Positions 12,303 through 23,885 of a stretch of 64,000 nt of DNA are shown here, piece after piece (the first letter of the stretch is position 1; the number at the start of each line of letters is the position of its first letter). The stretch comes from Lanius collurio (lineage: Eukaryota > Chordata > Aves > Passeriformes > Laniidae). Both the position numbers and the translations under genes were made by a program. Where the stretch lies: contig JACBWW010000004.1 of NCBI GenBank assembly GCA_020086605.1, forward strand, positions 36,336,987-36,400,986, in the 5' to 3' direction. The notes below the pieces were generated by a model. That model had not been told where the DNA came from, ran no database searches, and worked only from the letters and a program-made list of their open reading frames with translations.

Positions 12303-13800
12303 TGATCTAAAAATATCCCCCTTGCTTGAGCTGACTGCGGTATCTTTTGTGTTGCATCTTTCTGTTTTTAGCCTTTGCATGAGCCATTGAAGGGTGGCCC
12401 GCAAGAGATCAGAAGCACGAGATATTGATCTATCGATACCCTCTGGGGCCAAGAATTAATTTTAAATGAAAGAGCTGCACCTTGATTTTGGCTGTGGGTG
12501 GGTGGGCAGATGACAGGGGTTATTTTAGGATACCATTCACATTCTATGAAGCCGCAGCTTCCACTTTCTCCCTCTAGATTCATTTTAAAAATATCTTTCC
12601 TTCCTCACCCCACCTCTCTCACGTGGACCTGTGGGCAAGCACATGTCACCCCCATTCATACAAACACAGTGCAACGGAGCAGTGGTAATTTGCAGAGATG
12701 GTACATTCACAAACAGCAACCCAGTCGCTTTAATGCAGGTTGATTTCACAGAAAGGACACCACAGCCCAGAGGAATTTGATTAGACTGGTAACTTAAATT
12801 TGCAAGCTGCTTATTGGGTTCCTTATTGTCTTCACCCTAAGTTAGAAAAACTGATTTAATCTCTTTCTTCTATTTTTTTTTAAAAAGAAGTAGGAGAAAA
12901 ATTCCTTTTATACTGTAGATGGTAGACCTAAATCTTAGAATCAGCGGTAAAGGACAGTAAAAAACATTGATGGTGATCAGCTTTTGGGTGCTTTGCATCA
13001 AGGCACACACCCATGGCCAGATGCAGCTATATCTATCCATGACCTACACTATACAGAGCTGTACATACGTACCAAACAGCAGATTTAATCCTGCAACCTT
13101 CACAGTTCAGGAGAGTATTTGAGGATTTTGGGGTTTTTTTTTGCATTGGTGAAAATATTCGGAAACAGAGGCACAGTGCTAGACAGTAATAATTTGCAAG
13201 ATCAGGCCATAAATAGGGCTCTAGCCTTGCAAACATTTATTCACGTGCCAAGTGTTAAGACTGTGACTAATCTAATTTGAAATCAAGGAGATTACTCATA
13301 GTAGTAACATTAAACTCATGCATGTTTGCAGGATCAGGGCCTAAATGATTAATCACCACTGCAGCTAGGCACTTTTGGGTACACCCTTTATTACTTACAA
13401 TATTTCAGCACTGTATACACTCAGATCCATCCTGGAGAGTGTGCATTGCTCTACTGTAGTGAAGAATGAGCATCATATTCTGCTGATTGAGGAAGTATGC
13501 AACACACCCCAGTATTCTTATGCTTGATCTGATTTTTGCAATACTGATGAGCCTCCCAGAGGCCCTGGCTAAAACCACTTGGGGCAAATTTGGAGTCATT
13601 TGAGCAAAAAGTTGCAGATGCGCAACCTGCCTCAGATGGGCATCTCACATGTTGCTTTTTTCCATGTAATGGCCACATATGTACGATGGCTGGAATTGCA
13701 TCTGCAGACTGCTGCTGACTCCAAGTTTAGCAGGTGTGCACAGAGACTCCACTTTTAGTTCCGAGGGAGAAATAGAGAAAGACTGAAGCACGGCCATTGT
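12303..13800. other. Intergenic DNA, no gene recognised
   Basis: No exon or RNA gene was recognised. The part next to the gap, about 12,430-12,610, has homeobox-type AATTAATTTTAAAT and other AT-core motifs. It could be a conserved non-coding element, but this needs an alignment to judge. Confidence 0.45.
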
Positions 13801-13915
13801 ATGAATCATTCATTCATGCATTCATTCATCTTTGTATTACTACTGATATTCTTATTATTACTACTGCTACTACTATTATTATTGTCATCATCATCATCCT
13901 CATCATCATTTTGCA
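13801..13915. repeat. Compound tetra-/trinucleotide microsatellite
   Basis: CATT-type tetranucleotide units (13,806-13,830) run into TTA/CTA trinucleotides and then ATC/CAT trinucleotides. The apparent leucine- and serine-rich frames across it simply translate the repeat. Confidence 0.85.
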
Positions 13916-14132
13916 AAAGATGTTTTGGCCCTGTTCAGACTGGTCTGTTCTTTGATATTCATTTCTGCTGGTGCTCAGATGACACTGTACTACAAAAGTG
14001 AATGACCTTTGACCCTGAGTCCCCACATGAGCTTGTGGCAAGCTATCAAGTCAAAGAAAGTGAGTTGAGCATGAGAAGGAAGATGTGCTGAGGCAAGAAG
14101 GTTTCCAGGCCTCTTGCTGATAAAATAACTAA

Positions 14133-14150
14133 GTGATCCATGTGGATCAC
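14133..14150. repeat. Perfect 8-2-8 palindrome
   Basis: GTGATCCA, a two-base spacer, then its exact reverse complement TGGATCAC. It could be a dimer binding site or chance. Nothing around it assigns a role. Confidence 0.5.
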
Positions 14151-17100
14151 GGTGCCATGGGGTATTAGCTAAACCTGAGCAGCACCCGTGCACCATGCAG
14201 GTTATTTCTCTTGATAGCTTTTGGGAACAGAGTGATACACATATTTCTCATGTTTTACTAGAGCTCCTTTTGTCCAAACCCCACTATCTCTGGTTTAAAG
14301 CAACATTTGTGAGTTCTCTAAAATAAACAGTCCAATGTTGTTTTAGAAACATAAGTAGTCAGGAGAAATCAGTAATGACTTACTGAGGGAAGATAGAAGA
14401 CAGTCAAAAACAACAGGATTAGGTTACCTGGAGCAAGGAAAGTGAATGCAGTCCAAGAAAAACAAGCAATTTGGTCATCTACTCCAATAAGTCACTGACA
14501 AAAAATACCTTTAGCACAGACTATTCTGAAGTTTCTAAATTTTTTACATTCTGGGGATAGTGGACAGAGGGAAGGCTTTGGGGCATGTGCACTGACTGAA
14601 GAAGGCAGGGTGGGTTGGGTGGATGCAGAAGCAAGAAGGTTCTGGAGGAAAGCACAGGAAGGAGAGGATAGGATTCTGGAGGGGAAAAAGCAAGTAAAGC
14701 AAGGGGGTTAGAAGACAGTAGGAAAAAAAGCAAGGGAGTAGAGCTGGGGCCCTAGCTCAGAAGTGTGAGAAAGGGCCTGGTGCAGAATGAAGGCCAGGTA
14801 TGCAGTGAAGAGGACAAGTTAGAAACATCTTCCATTCCCCTCTGTCTAAGTGCAGTAAAGTGGAATTCTGCTGGGAACCAAGCCTATCTCTGGCCAGAGC
14901 CACCTAAAGCTGTGCAGTGTTTTCCTCCATGTGGCACTTTTGTTTGACCAAGAATGAGTTTCTGAATTTCCAGAGCTGTCAACCCCCTTCCCAATGTACC
15001 AGGAGCAGCCTGGGGCTGGCCCTTGGCTCTCGTCCCTTGTGCTGTTGCTCTGTGCATGGTACACTCACATCTCACAGTACTGCCATGCTCTTACTTGCCC
15101 ACAGATATGTCAAATAAGCTCCAGTGTGATGTGGGAAGGAGAAAGGTAAAGCTGGGATGGACACGTGGGAGGAAACATGGGAGGAGAACTGCAAAGAGAG
15201 CTGCATAGAAAGGAAGGGGAAGGTGTCAGAAGGTATGGAGGTACAAAGTTTGGGTGCAACGGAGGGGATTTCAGAGGACCTAAAGAACTGTAGGAAGTAA
15301 AAAGAGCCCAAAGGAATACGGTAGATGAAAGCAGTGAAAATAAATGGGAGAGGCTGACCAGTTCAGCTTTACAAACTTCAGAACCAACACCCATACCTCA
15401 CAGGGCTTTGGGATGCTTTGTTTCAGGTTTCCTACTTGTCGTATGTGCTCCCTTCACATCCATCCTCTCCATCTTTCAAAGTGTAGTCAGTGGCTCTAGC
15501 CTACTGCAGTCCTTCCCTAGCTCCTCTTTGGAGCTTCATGCTGGTACCTGCAAACACAGTAGCATAAAGAGAGAAGTAGCGTGCAAGGCAGTGAACCAAA
15601 TCCAGTGTGGGGATTTGGGCTCTCGACATGGAAAAGGTTACATTTTTCTAGGGGTGTGTATGTTTGTGTGAACTGAAGAAGACTTGGTACGATTTGGTAT
15701 CCCAAAACTTTGCTTAGAGGGAATTAAATGTCCTTAATTTCTTTTCAGGAAGTAGAGAAGCAGAGAGTGGGTGAAAACAAGCAAGGAAACCGGAGACACA
15801 GAACTGTGTAGCACTTATTGCTGTTTGCAATTTGACTTCAGATCTGCCCTCTGGGTGCTGTGCCACAGCAGGGCCTTCACCTGCCATTGCATGCACAGTA
15901 GAAATGAGTATGGAGGACTCCTGGACAGAGTCTAATGTCTCCCTTGCTGTGGCAAAACACAAGGCAAGGTCACAAAAGCAAACAGGTCCAAGCTAGGGCT
16001 TGGCCTCTGTTCAAGTGCTGAGCCTACCTATATCACATAAAAAGATACATTGACTTTTTCCTTTCTATACAGATTCCCTCTGTGTAATGGCCTAGCTCAC
16101 CTCTCCCAGTGACCAGGAGATCACCCCACTAGGCTGAGGACAATTCCTGCAGGCACATTGGCCAAACCTCTGCCAGTGAACCAAATAACCCACACCCCAT
16201 CTCTCAATATAGACCTTGCAGTGTATCACGATATCAACTTTCCCAAGCTACTCTGACAGACAATCAATACAGCTACAGTCAACACAGTTAATACACTCAG
16301 AATAGATGCAGATAAATGCTGGATTTCCAATTTGTTGTCTGTGATTCTAATAATAGCACACCCAAAGAGAGTGTCTCAGGTCTATTTATTAGGCTCCTCA
16401 GTTTGTGCCATGCCATTTCCAGGAGCTAATGCTAGCAGCTCACAGTTAAGATTGTGTTGTGAAGGGATATTTCTTTTAGCATTTCCTTGTTGACTTCTCA
16501 GGCACTGCAGTCCTATGACTATTGGAATTTTCTAGAAGAGCAGGGAGTTACCACACCACCTGTGCAGTAACAAATGTTGTAAGCACTAAATAAGAGTGAA
16601 AGAAGGCAGTTCAGTGCACACAGTGCTGTATGGTTCAGTATAAGAGAGTGTGCTGTACGCAAGGAGATTTCAGTCTAAATGAGGAACTGTACAGAGAAGA
16701 ACAATTAGAAGAGAGGAAGAAGGATGGACAGAGTAAGTTACCAAATTTCGCTGTAGGTGGGACAAACACATCTTGCTATTTTCCGCTTTTAAATCAAATT
16801 GGCGTCCTGTATTTAAACACTATTAGGAATTACTGCAGGGGTTTCAGTCATGGAAGAAGAACCAGGAGATTTTCAGTCTGGATAAGCTTCGTGGCACATG
16901 GCTTTAGTGTATTAGAGGCTACAGAGAGCACAGGAGCAAGTGGCTGTGTCTAGCTGCAAGTCAAAGGAGGATATCTTTTTTCCCTTATGCAGGAGGGGTA
17001 CTCTTGGAACTTGGTGTCAGAACATCTCACCCAACAGAAAGCCCTTTGCAGGTTTATTTCTACCTCTGCTGCACGTACTCAGAATTTTCAGAAGTGCCAT

Positions 17101-20100
17101 TTTGGGAAACTCATTCAAGATATAAATCTGTTTCTGACTACAGGTAAATCTAGCCTGCTTCTCCTCTTCTCTTTTTTTGTATAAAACCTTCCAGTACTTA
17201 TGTCTTGCTTGTACCTGTGCAGAGATGGAGACAGGGGGCAACAGTACCTTCTAACTTGCATGATGGGAGTTTTCCCTTCCTTTTTAAAATGAGATGAAGG
17301 GACTTGAAGACTGAATAATCAAAATTAAACGATGGTGGCGGTAGGCCTAGTTCTCCCTTGCCTGGTTACTCAAGGAGGCATTCCTTGTGACACATCTGTT
17401 TGACGCTATGGACTAACCCAGTACCTCCCCTCTGCATGCTGTGGGGACAGCACTGGTACTTCTTACTGCCTGGCTTTCTCCCTCCCTCTTCCCATCAAAG
17501 AAAGGAAAGAGAAGCATGAAATAATCCAGGGAGCAGGGTAAGACTCACTGCAGCCCTGCCCCTTATTTCAGTGCAGTCTGGAATGACAGCATTGCCCAGA
17601 CACTGGGAGGGGAAGCATTGCAGATGAAGGGCATGGACTCACAGGGCAGACAGAATGAGTGTTGTCTCCTCATCCTGATATTGCTTAGGACCATCCTGAT
17701 CAATTCTCTCTTGTCAAATTCATCCTTGGCTGAACTCCATATCCTGGAAAGTTATAAACTGACTCCCAGCACATCTGGCTCCATTTTGGATTGAGAATAT
17801 AGGACTCTAAAAAGCCAATAAAGCAAATATTTGTTGTTGATGCTCAGACAGAAAAGCTTCTGCTCATTTTATATTTTCTTTTATCCATTTCATTGGGAAA
17901 TTTGTTTGAAAGTAAGACTCTACAGTGGTCTTTAGCAGTTCTTAGTGCTTTAATTCACCAGAGTACTCACACTTACTTGAGACCATAGAAGGGCTGGGCT
18001 AAAGCTTCCCCAGGGGTCCAAGCTGCCTGTTCAGTGCTCAGCCCCTTTCGCTTCCTTCTACGCTGGTTGCCCTTTGGTGAAACCTCCCAAACCCCAACAT
18101 AGTGCTGCAGGGTTAGGAAGAGACAGCAAAAGGTGGGGAACTTACCATGGTGAGGATGGATTCAGCCACACCAGGCTACGAGATGGAGGTGTATGTCAAG
18201 TTTGCTTAGAAATAAATATTCTGCTTGTAAATATTCTTCTTAGCCGTTAGTCTCCTCTACTGTCACCTAGTGAAGGAATTAAAAATGTTTGGTAGCTGAG
18301 AACATTTGCTACAAAACCTTAAAAAACCCAACAAGGCATCCCCAGAGGTAGCTCGAGCCTGTGACTATCACTAAGATCTTCCTGGCTTTGGAACGGCTGC
18401 TGTCATTACTTTCAGTGGAATTTGGGAGCAGAATTAGGCTCTCTGACTCGCCCCTCACCAGAGCTCCCTGCTTCAGCAGGAGAGAGGCACAGAGAGGCCC
18501 CAGGTGCACTTTAAACCCTCACCACTTCTCCCCATCTCTCTATTTCCCTGGGCACAAGCCCCCCGGCCAAGCTCCCCCGTCTCTACCCGTGTGTTCTCCA
18601 GCAGCATTAACTTATGCACACACCATTCACCAATTGTTCAGCTTTTTTTGTCAATGAAGGCACATTTTATGAATTAGAAGAGCACATGCCCCCTTGTGGC
18701 TTGACTTCGCTCCCTGCTCCACACCGCCAGCCCCCTCCGCACCCTGGAGGGGGGACTCGGGCACGGGGAGGCTTCGTTCGAACCTGCACAGAGGTTAAAA
18801 ATAGCTCATGGCACCCGAAGGGATGGCCGGGGTGTTATAAGGATGAGCTGGAACGACAGCATGCAAAGAAATACAGAAAAGAAAAACAATTTAAAAAAAT
18901 GGAGAAAAAAAAAGAGAAAAAAACCCCCAAAACAGTAGCTTGAGGAATAGAGGGTTTGCATCCAATATATTTCTACAGGGTTTTAAGAAGGGTTTAGCTA
19001 ATTGAATCAAACTGAAAAGTAAAGCAGCTGATACATATGCAAAATGCAGTCTCCTGTTCATCCATGGAGCAGGTACAGCACAGCAAATGGCTTCTGCCTG
19101 ACCTATATGGCTCAGGCACTCGCTAGAGAGCGTGAGTGGAGCTGATTCTTGCCAGTCTTTTCTCTCCTCACCCCTTCCAGTCCCTAGTACAGGATTTTCT
19201 GGGGTTGACTATGGTAGCAGTTTAATCACAAGAACCAGTTTTTACTGAGAATTGAAATGAATCCCATGACCTAATCCACAGAGGGACTCCTGAGAGGATT
19301 CGGGTACAACACTTTGATTTGGGAAATACAAGATTAAACACCAGAGGAGAAGAAACAACACTGACAGTGCATAATCCACCCATGGACCTCATTTACAATC
19401 AGGGTCACATTCTGCAGTTATTATTCATGGCCAAACCCAAGGAGACAGAAGCCAGAACAAACCTCCAAAAGCTAGCAAGAGCCCTGGCATCACAAATTGG
19501 GGGATTGCTGTCTCTGGGATTGTGTCTTGGGTTAGGAACTAGGAATGCCAGGGATCTGATTCCAGCTATCATACCACTCTTTTCCTAGGCAAGTCTCGGT
19601 AAAATGAGGATTTAGTTCTCCACCTCCTGGGGGCTATGTGGCTGAATTATTGATGGTAGAAGGTGAAAAGCAATAAACAAGAAATCAACCAAATTGCTAG
19701 CATGAGGGAAGAGCAGGTATTAATATAATTACAAAAAATAAAATCTTTGTTTCTGCAAATGTGGGAAGGAGTGCTGTCTCATGGTTACTGGAGACAGGGA
19801 GAGGCAGGACTCCTGGACTGCAATGCTGACATGTGTGAGGCAGCTTATTAAGCTTGACCTAAGCACTCAGGGCAGTTTGGTCCTTACTTGCAGTTACACA
19901 TTCCTTGGTCAAGGATTTCCTTGCTATTTTGCAGGGACCATCTAGCACTGTGGTGCTCATGGGTGGTATCATGAGGAGACAGGATGCTAGACATACACCA
20001 TGCAGACACAATTGTGCATGTGCATATTTGCAACCCTTTCCAGAGTAACTGTCTGCCTGCATCATTAAAAACACTTTTGGGTTGGTGTCTTACCTTTGTA

Positions 20101-21509
20101 TCTGTACACACAAAAACCTCGATCATGATTAGGGCTTCTGAGAATGGACATAATAAAAGTTTAAAAATACAAACAGTAGTGGGTGTTATGAGTGACCTTT
20201 GTTTCCTCTGCCTTAGACAGAAAGCCTTGTTTTTCAGTAAGCCTTACACAGTCTTATATAGCTTGTGGGATGTTTTAGTTCATGTGACAGTTTAAAATAC
20301 TTGGGTGGAATATTTAACTTGAGTGCTTTCCACCTTCTCTCATTCTTTGCATGAACCAACACAGGTTTCTTCTCCTGAGTGAGCAGAGTGTCTCTAATAC
20401 AAGCAATGGTAGCTAAACCTGAAATTGCTCTGTATTCTCCTTCATAGGTCATGGTTCAAAATACTCAGTTGAGCAAATAAAGCCCCTTTACACGTGGGGA
20501 GAGCTAAGCCTGTAAAATAGATCATCTCTCTTTCCTCCTCTGAAATGCAGAAGATGGCAGCTTGGCATCTTATCTTTCTTGGGGCCAGGGGCCAGATCCT
20601 TTGGCTCCCAAAAAGAGAAGGGGACCCAATACTTGGTGAAAAAATTGTAACTGCCACCTGTTTACAGGAGCAAATTACCAGGACTGCATCCCACATTTCT
20701 CCAACATGCTTTTCCAAGGTAAAACACACAAGATTCTACCCAGGAGAGGGCAAAGATGCTTCTGTCTTACTAGATTTGGAGCTCCTGTTAGAGATGTCTG
20801 GAGACTTGGTCCAGTCAGCAAAGACATTCTAAGGATACAATATAGCCTGAAATATCTTTGGTTCTCTGTGCTACAAAGATATCAGTTCCACTACTTTCCT
20901 AATGTCATGCCCAGTGAGCCCCCGTCAAAGTGACCTGATACATGGGAGCTGGGGGTGCTCAGGGCTAACTCCAAAGGACACTGGGAGCCCCCACCATTGC
21001 CGGTTGTTTGCTGGGGAGAGATCCAGTCCTGCTGCTGCGGCTGCCACCACTCCCAAGCACAGTGCAAAGGGTGCTTGTTCTTGCTCACCACGTTTGCTCT
21101 GGTGAGGACCAGGCACTTTGTCCCTTGTTTGGCTCATCTGGGATGGCTGACATGAGAGTCCTTGCCCACACATGCTGGGGAGGCTCTGAAGAGGAAAATT
21201 GCTCTCCCCTGCCCATGTCTCTGGCACACCTGGTGGTGCCTGAGAGGGTGAAGCTCTTCAGGTCTTTGCATCGATGCAGCCTTAAACAGGGAGTGGGAGG
21301 AAGATGGCTGGCGATGGGCTGCAGAGCTCATTGTACTGACATTGTTTCTGCATGATAGAAATTATGAATCCAGGTGGTTCATTCCTTCTGGACTCAGCAT
21401 TGGAAGAGTGGATGGTAAGAAAGCGCCACATAAACCAGGCAAAGGTATAGGTACAGGGGATAAAACTGTCCTATCCATTACCCTCGTGTAAGGGGTCAGA
21501 GCAGTCATA
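14151..21509. other. Intergenic DNA, no gene recognised
   Basis: No exon, RNA gene or recognisable transposon was found. Local features are a MEF2-like TTAAAAATAG at 18,795-18,804 within a small GC-richer patch (about 18,500-18,850), and an A-rich low-complexity run at about 18,860-18,937. Many 60-110-codon frames overlap on both strands without family resemblance. Confidence 0.55.
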
Positions 21510-22110
21510 TTGCCAGAGGTACTTGAGCCCACTACAGCCACAGTTGTATTTTGTATTTTACCTTCCCTCCTTTTCAGCTCCTTGTCACAGTACGAATGTG
21601 ACTGTTGGAGTCAGGCAGGGCAGGCAGCCTGGTGTGGTTTGGGAATGGAGGTGGGCAGGGGCACGAAGCGCCAGGGACGGTGGTGGGCTGCGGCTGGGAG
21701 CATATGCTGCTCCTCTACCGGATAACTACATTTACCTTGGGGATGTCCGGGTTTGTAAAGGGGTTGTTTGGAGTTATTCGCGCCCCAGCACGTAGGGCTT
21801 ATATGCCTGTGCCTAAAAATAGATTCGAGCTCGCCAGGCTCCCAGTGCCGGGAAGGAGGGCAGAGGCTGTGCTGCCCCAGCGCGATGGTGCCGCAGGGAC
21901 GCGGAGGGGAGCGTGCCGCTGATGTAACCGCGTGTGTCCCGGCCAGGGCTGGGATGTGCGCTAGCTCCGTGCTGGCTCTCTGTGCGGAGCTCACGTGGAG
22001 CCACTCCCGCAAGGTGGTGGTGTGGGGGTGCGTGGGGGCATGAGGAGGCGGGTGTCTGCCGGCGAGGCCACCCGGGCTCTGCCCCCCCCCGGAGGGAGCA
22101 CAGGGCGGGG
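21510..22110. promoter_or_regulatory. GC-rich, CpG-containing patch with MEF2 consensus
   Basis: GC content and CG dinucleotides rise sharply, mainly from 21,770 to 22,110, compared with the flanks. A perfect MEF2 consensus CTAAAAATAG sits at 21,813-21,822. Frames of up to 133 codons are open on both strands because stop codons are rare in GC-rich DNA, and none resembles a known protein. It may be a small CpG-island promoter or an enhancer. Confidence 0.4.
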
Positions 22111-22534
22111 GTACGGATAAGCTGCGCTGAATCTCCTTTAAAAATCTGCAGTTTGGTGCTTTACTGGGTTTTATTTCTCTCTCCTGTTCCTCTCTGCTCT
22201 GGAGTTCTGTAGTAGCCCTGAATTAGCATGTCACGTGTATGGCATGTGGAAATGAATCAGGGGCATGTGAGGAGGAGGAGGACGCCTGTGTCTGTGTTTG
22301 CATCCAAGGATCTCCTCTCACTCTGTGTTTGCGTAGGTGTCTAGCTCCCTTCTCCCTCCTCCCATCCCTGCCTGCCTCTCTCTCCCTGCCTCCCTCTCAT
22401 CCCTCCATCTGGCCAGCCCAGCTCTCCCTGCCAGCTCAAGCAATACCTCAAGCAGAAACTGCAGCTTTTTCTCTGCACCCCGTTAGAAAAATAGGGTGGC
22501 CCTAAGCTCTGGGCACGTTTTCAGGGGAGACCAT

Positions 22535-22535
<1 letters not shown>

Positions 22536-22565
<30 letters not shown>
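22536..22565. repeat. (CA)n microsatellite
   Basis: An uninterrupted CA dinucleotide run of about 15 units. Confidence 0.95.
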
Positions 22566-22566
<1 letters not shown>

Positions 22567-23604
22567 TCCCAAATCAAGCTCTCTTTTCTGCTTTCCACCT
22601 TCTTTGGTTTTTTGCTCCTTAGTCAGCACCTCGAGCCCTGCAGACTGCACCAAGGGCAAGCTTATTAATGCTACCAACAACAGAATACAGCCGCAAACCG
22701 GGCCCCAGAGCTGCCTCTGTCAGTGTCATTGCCCTCACCTCCTTTGCCACCAGCACATGTCTGCATATAAAGCCAGGCATGAATCAAATCCACCCACGAG
22801 CAGGGAAGGGAAAATATCCCCAGTGGGGCACGGGAAGCAGGCAGGAACCCCGGGGAGAGGGGCCAGGCATAGTGAGGGAAGCAAAGGCTCAGTGACAGCT
22901 GAGGGATCTGGGGAGGAGGCCCTTAGACCCACTTGGGGAGTTGCCACACTTGTGCCATGGTTCTGCCTGTCTGCTCCAGGCAAGGTCAGAGCTTGACAAA
23001 AAAGTGGGGATGTCAGGGAAGAGTTGGGGAACACACTATCCCCAGTCCCCTGGGTCAACAGGCCACATAAGCCCAGAGTTCCCAATCCCAGTTATGACTC
23101 TCACTGGACATGCTGCCCCCTCCCCTTGGGACAAACTCCTCCTTTTTTAGACTCTCCTGCTGTACTGGGTGAGATGGGATGTTCCTGCATCTCCCCAAAT
23201 CCACCTGCAAAAAAGGCATGTCTCACTCTGACAAGCTCCCAAGTACTCCCTGATCCCTGGCAAAGGCTGCCCGAGATGATTTCATCCAAAGCCCCTATAC
23301 TAAGCAGGAAATACCTACCTGACATCTCCCCCCCAAATCTCTTCCAAAAGAGCTTCTGTCCCCTGCCAAGCACTGGAGACAGCTCTCCCTGTCCACCTGC
23401 CCCCAGCTCCTCTCCACCTTGCATGCCATAGCCCCCACTCTGCACAACTCCACTGTCCCTGCCCCTTCTCGCCTTCCAGTCTTTACCCTGCCCTCCTTCC
23501 CTTGCCCGGGGCCCTGCACCCTGCCCTGCCCTATGGACTGCCCTGTCCCATCCCTCCCGGGGGGCTGCTGCTGCTGGAAAGGTGCAGCCTAGTGTGGCGA
23601 GAGG

Positions 23605-23885
23605 CTATAAATAGCTCCGTAAGCTCCACTCTCACTGACACCATTTGGACAGAGGATGGAAAAATAAACAAAGGAAACTCCAGGCACCAAGCAGCAGCTA
23701 CATTCCTCATGCTAAATAATGTCAGATTTTCCTCCAAGGTGTGTGGGTAATATACAGATTGGCACTGGGGGCAGGGGGGGGAGCAGGAATCAAAACAAAT
23801 TATACACACCCAGTGCATGTCAATATTTTGGTCCCTCTCATTCTGCCCTGTAGTAGTTAAGCACAAGCAGATTGCCTATATTTAG
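23605..23885. promoter_or_regulatory. Pair of perfect MEF2 sites; first also TATA-like
   Basis: CTATAAATAG at 23,605-23,614 and CTATATTTAG at 23,876-23,885 both fit the MEF2 consensus YTA(W)4TAR exactly. The first can equally be a TATA box (TATAAATA) in GC-rich surroundings. With 21,813-21,822 this makes three perfect sites within about 2.1 kb. MEF2 factors act at muscle and neuronal enhancers. Whether these sites are used is not shown by the sequence. Confidence 0.4.

Noticed and set aside
11676..12452. Open frames of 209-221 codons near 12 kb
   Set aside because: Most of their length is the N gap; the real parts translate a CA repeat and pyrimidine tract.
13801..14001. Leucine/serine-run protein frame
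   Set aside because: It is a translation of the tri-/tetranucleotide microsatellite.
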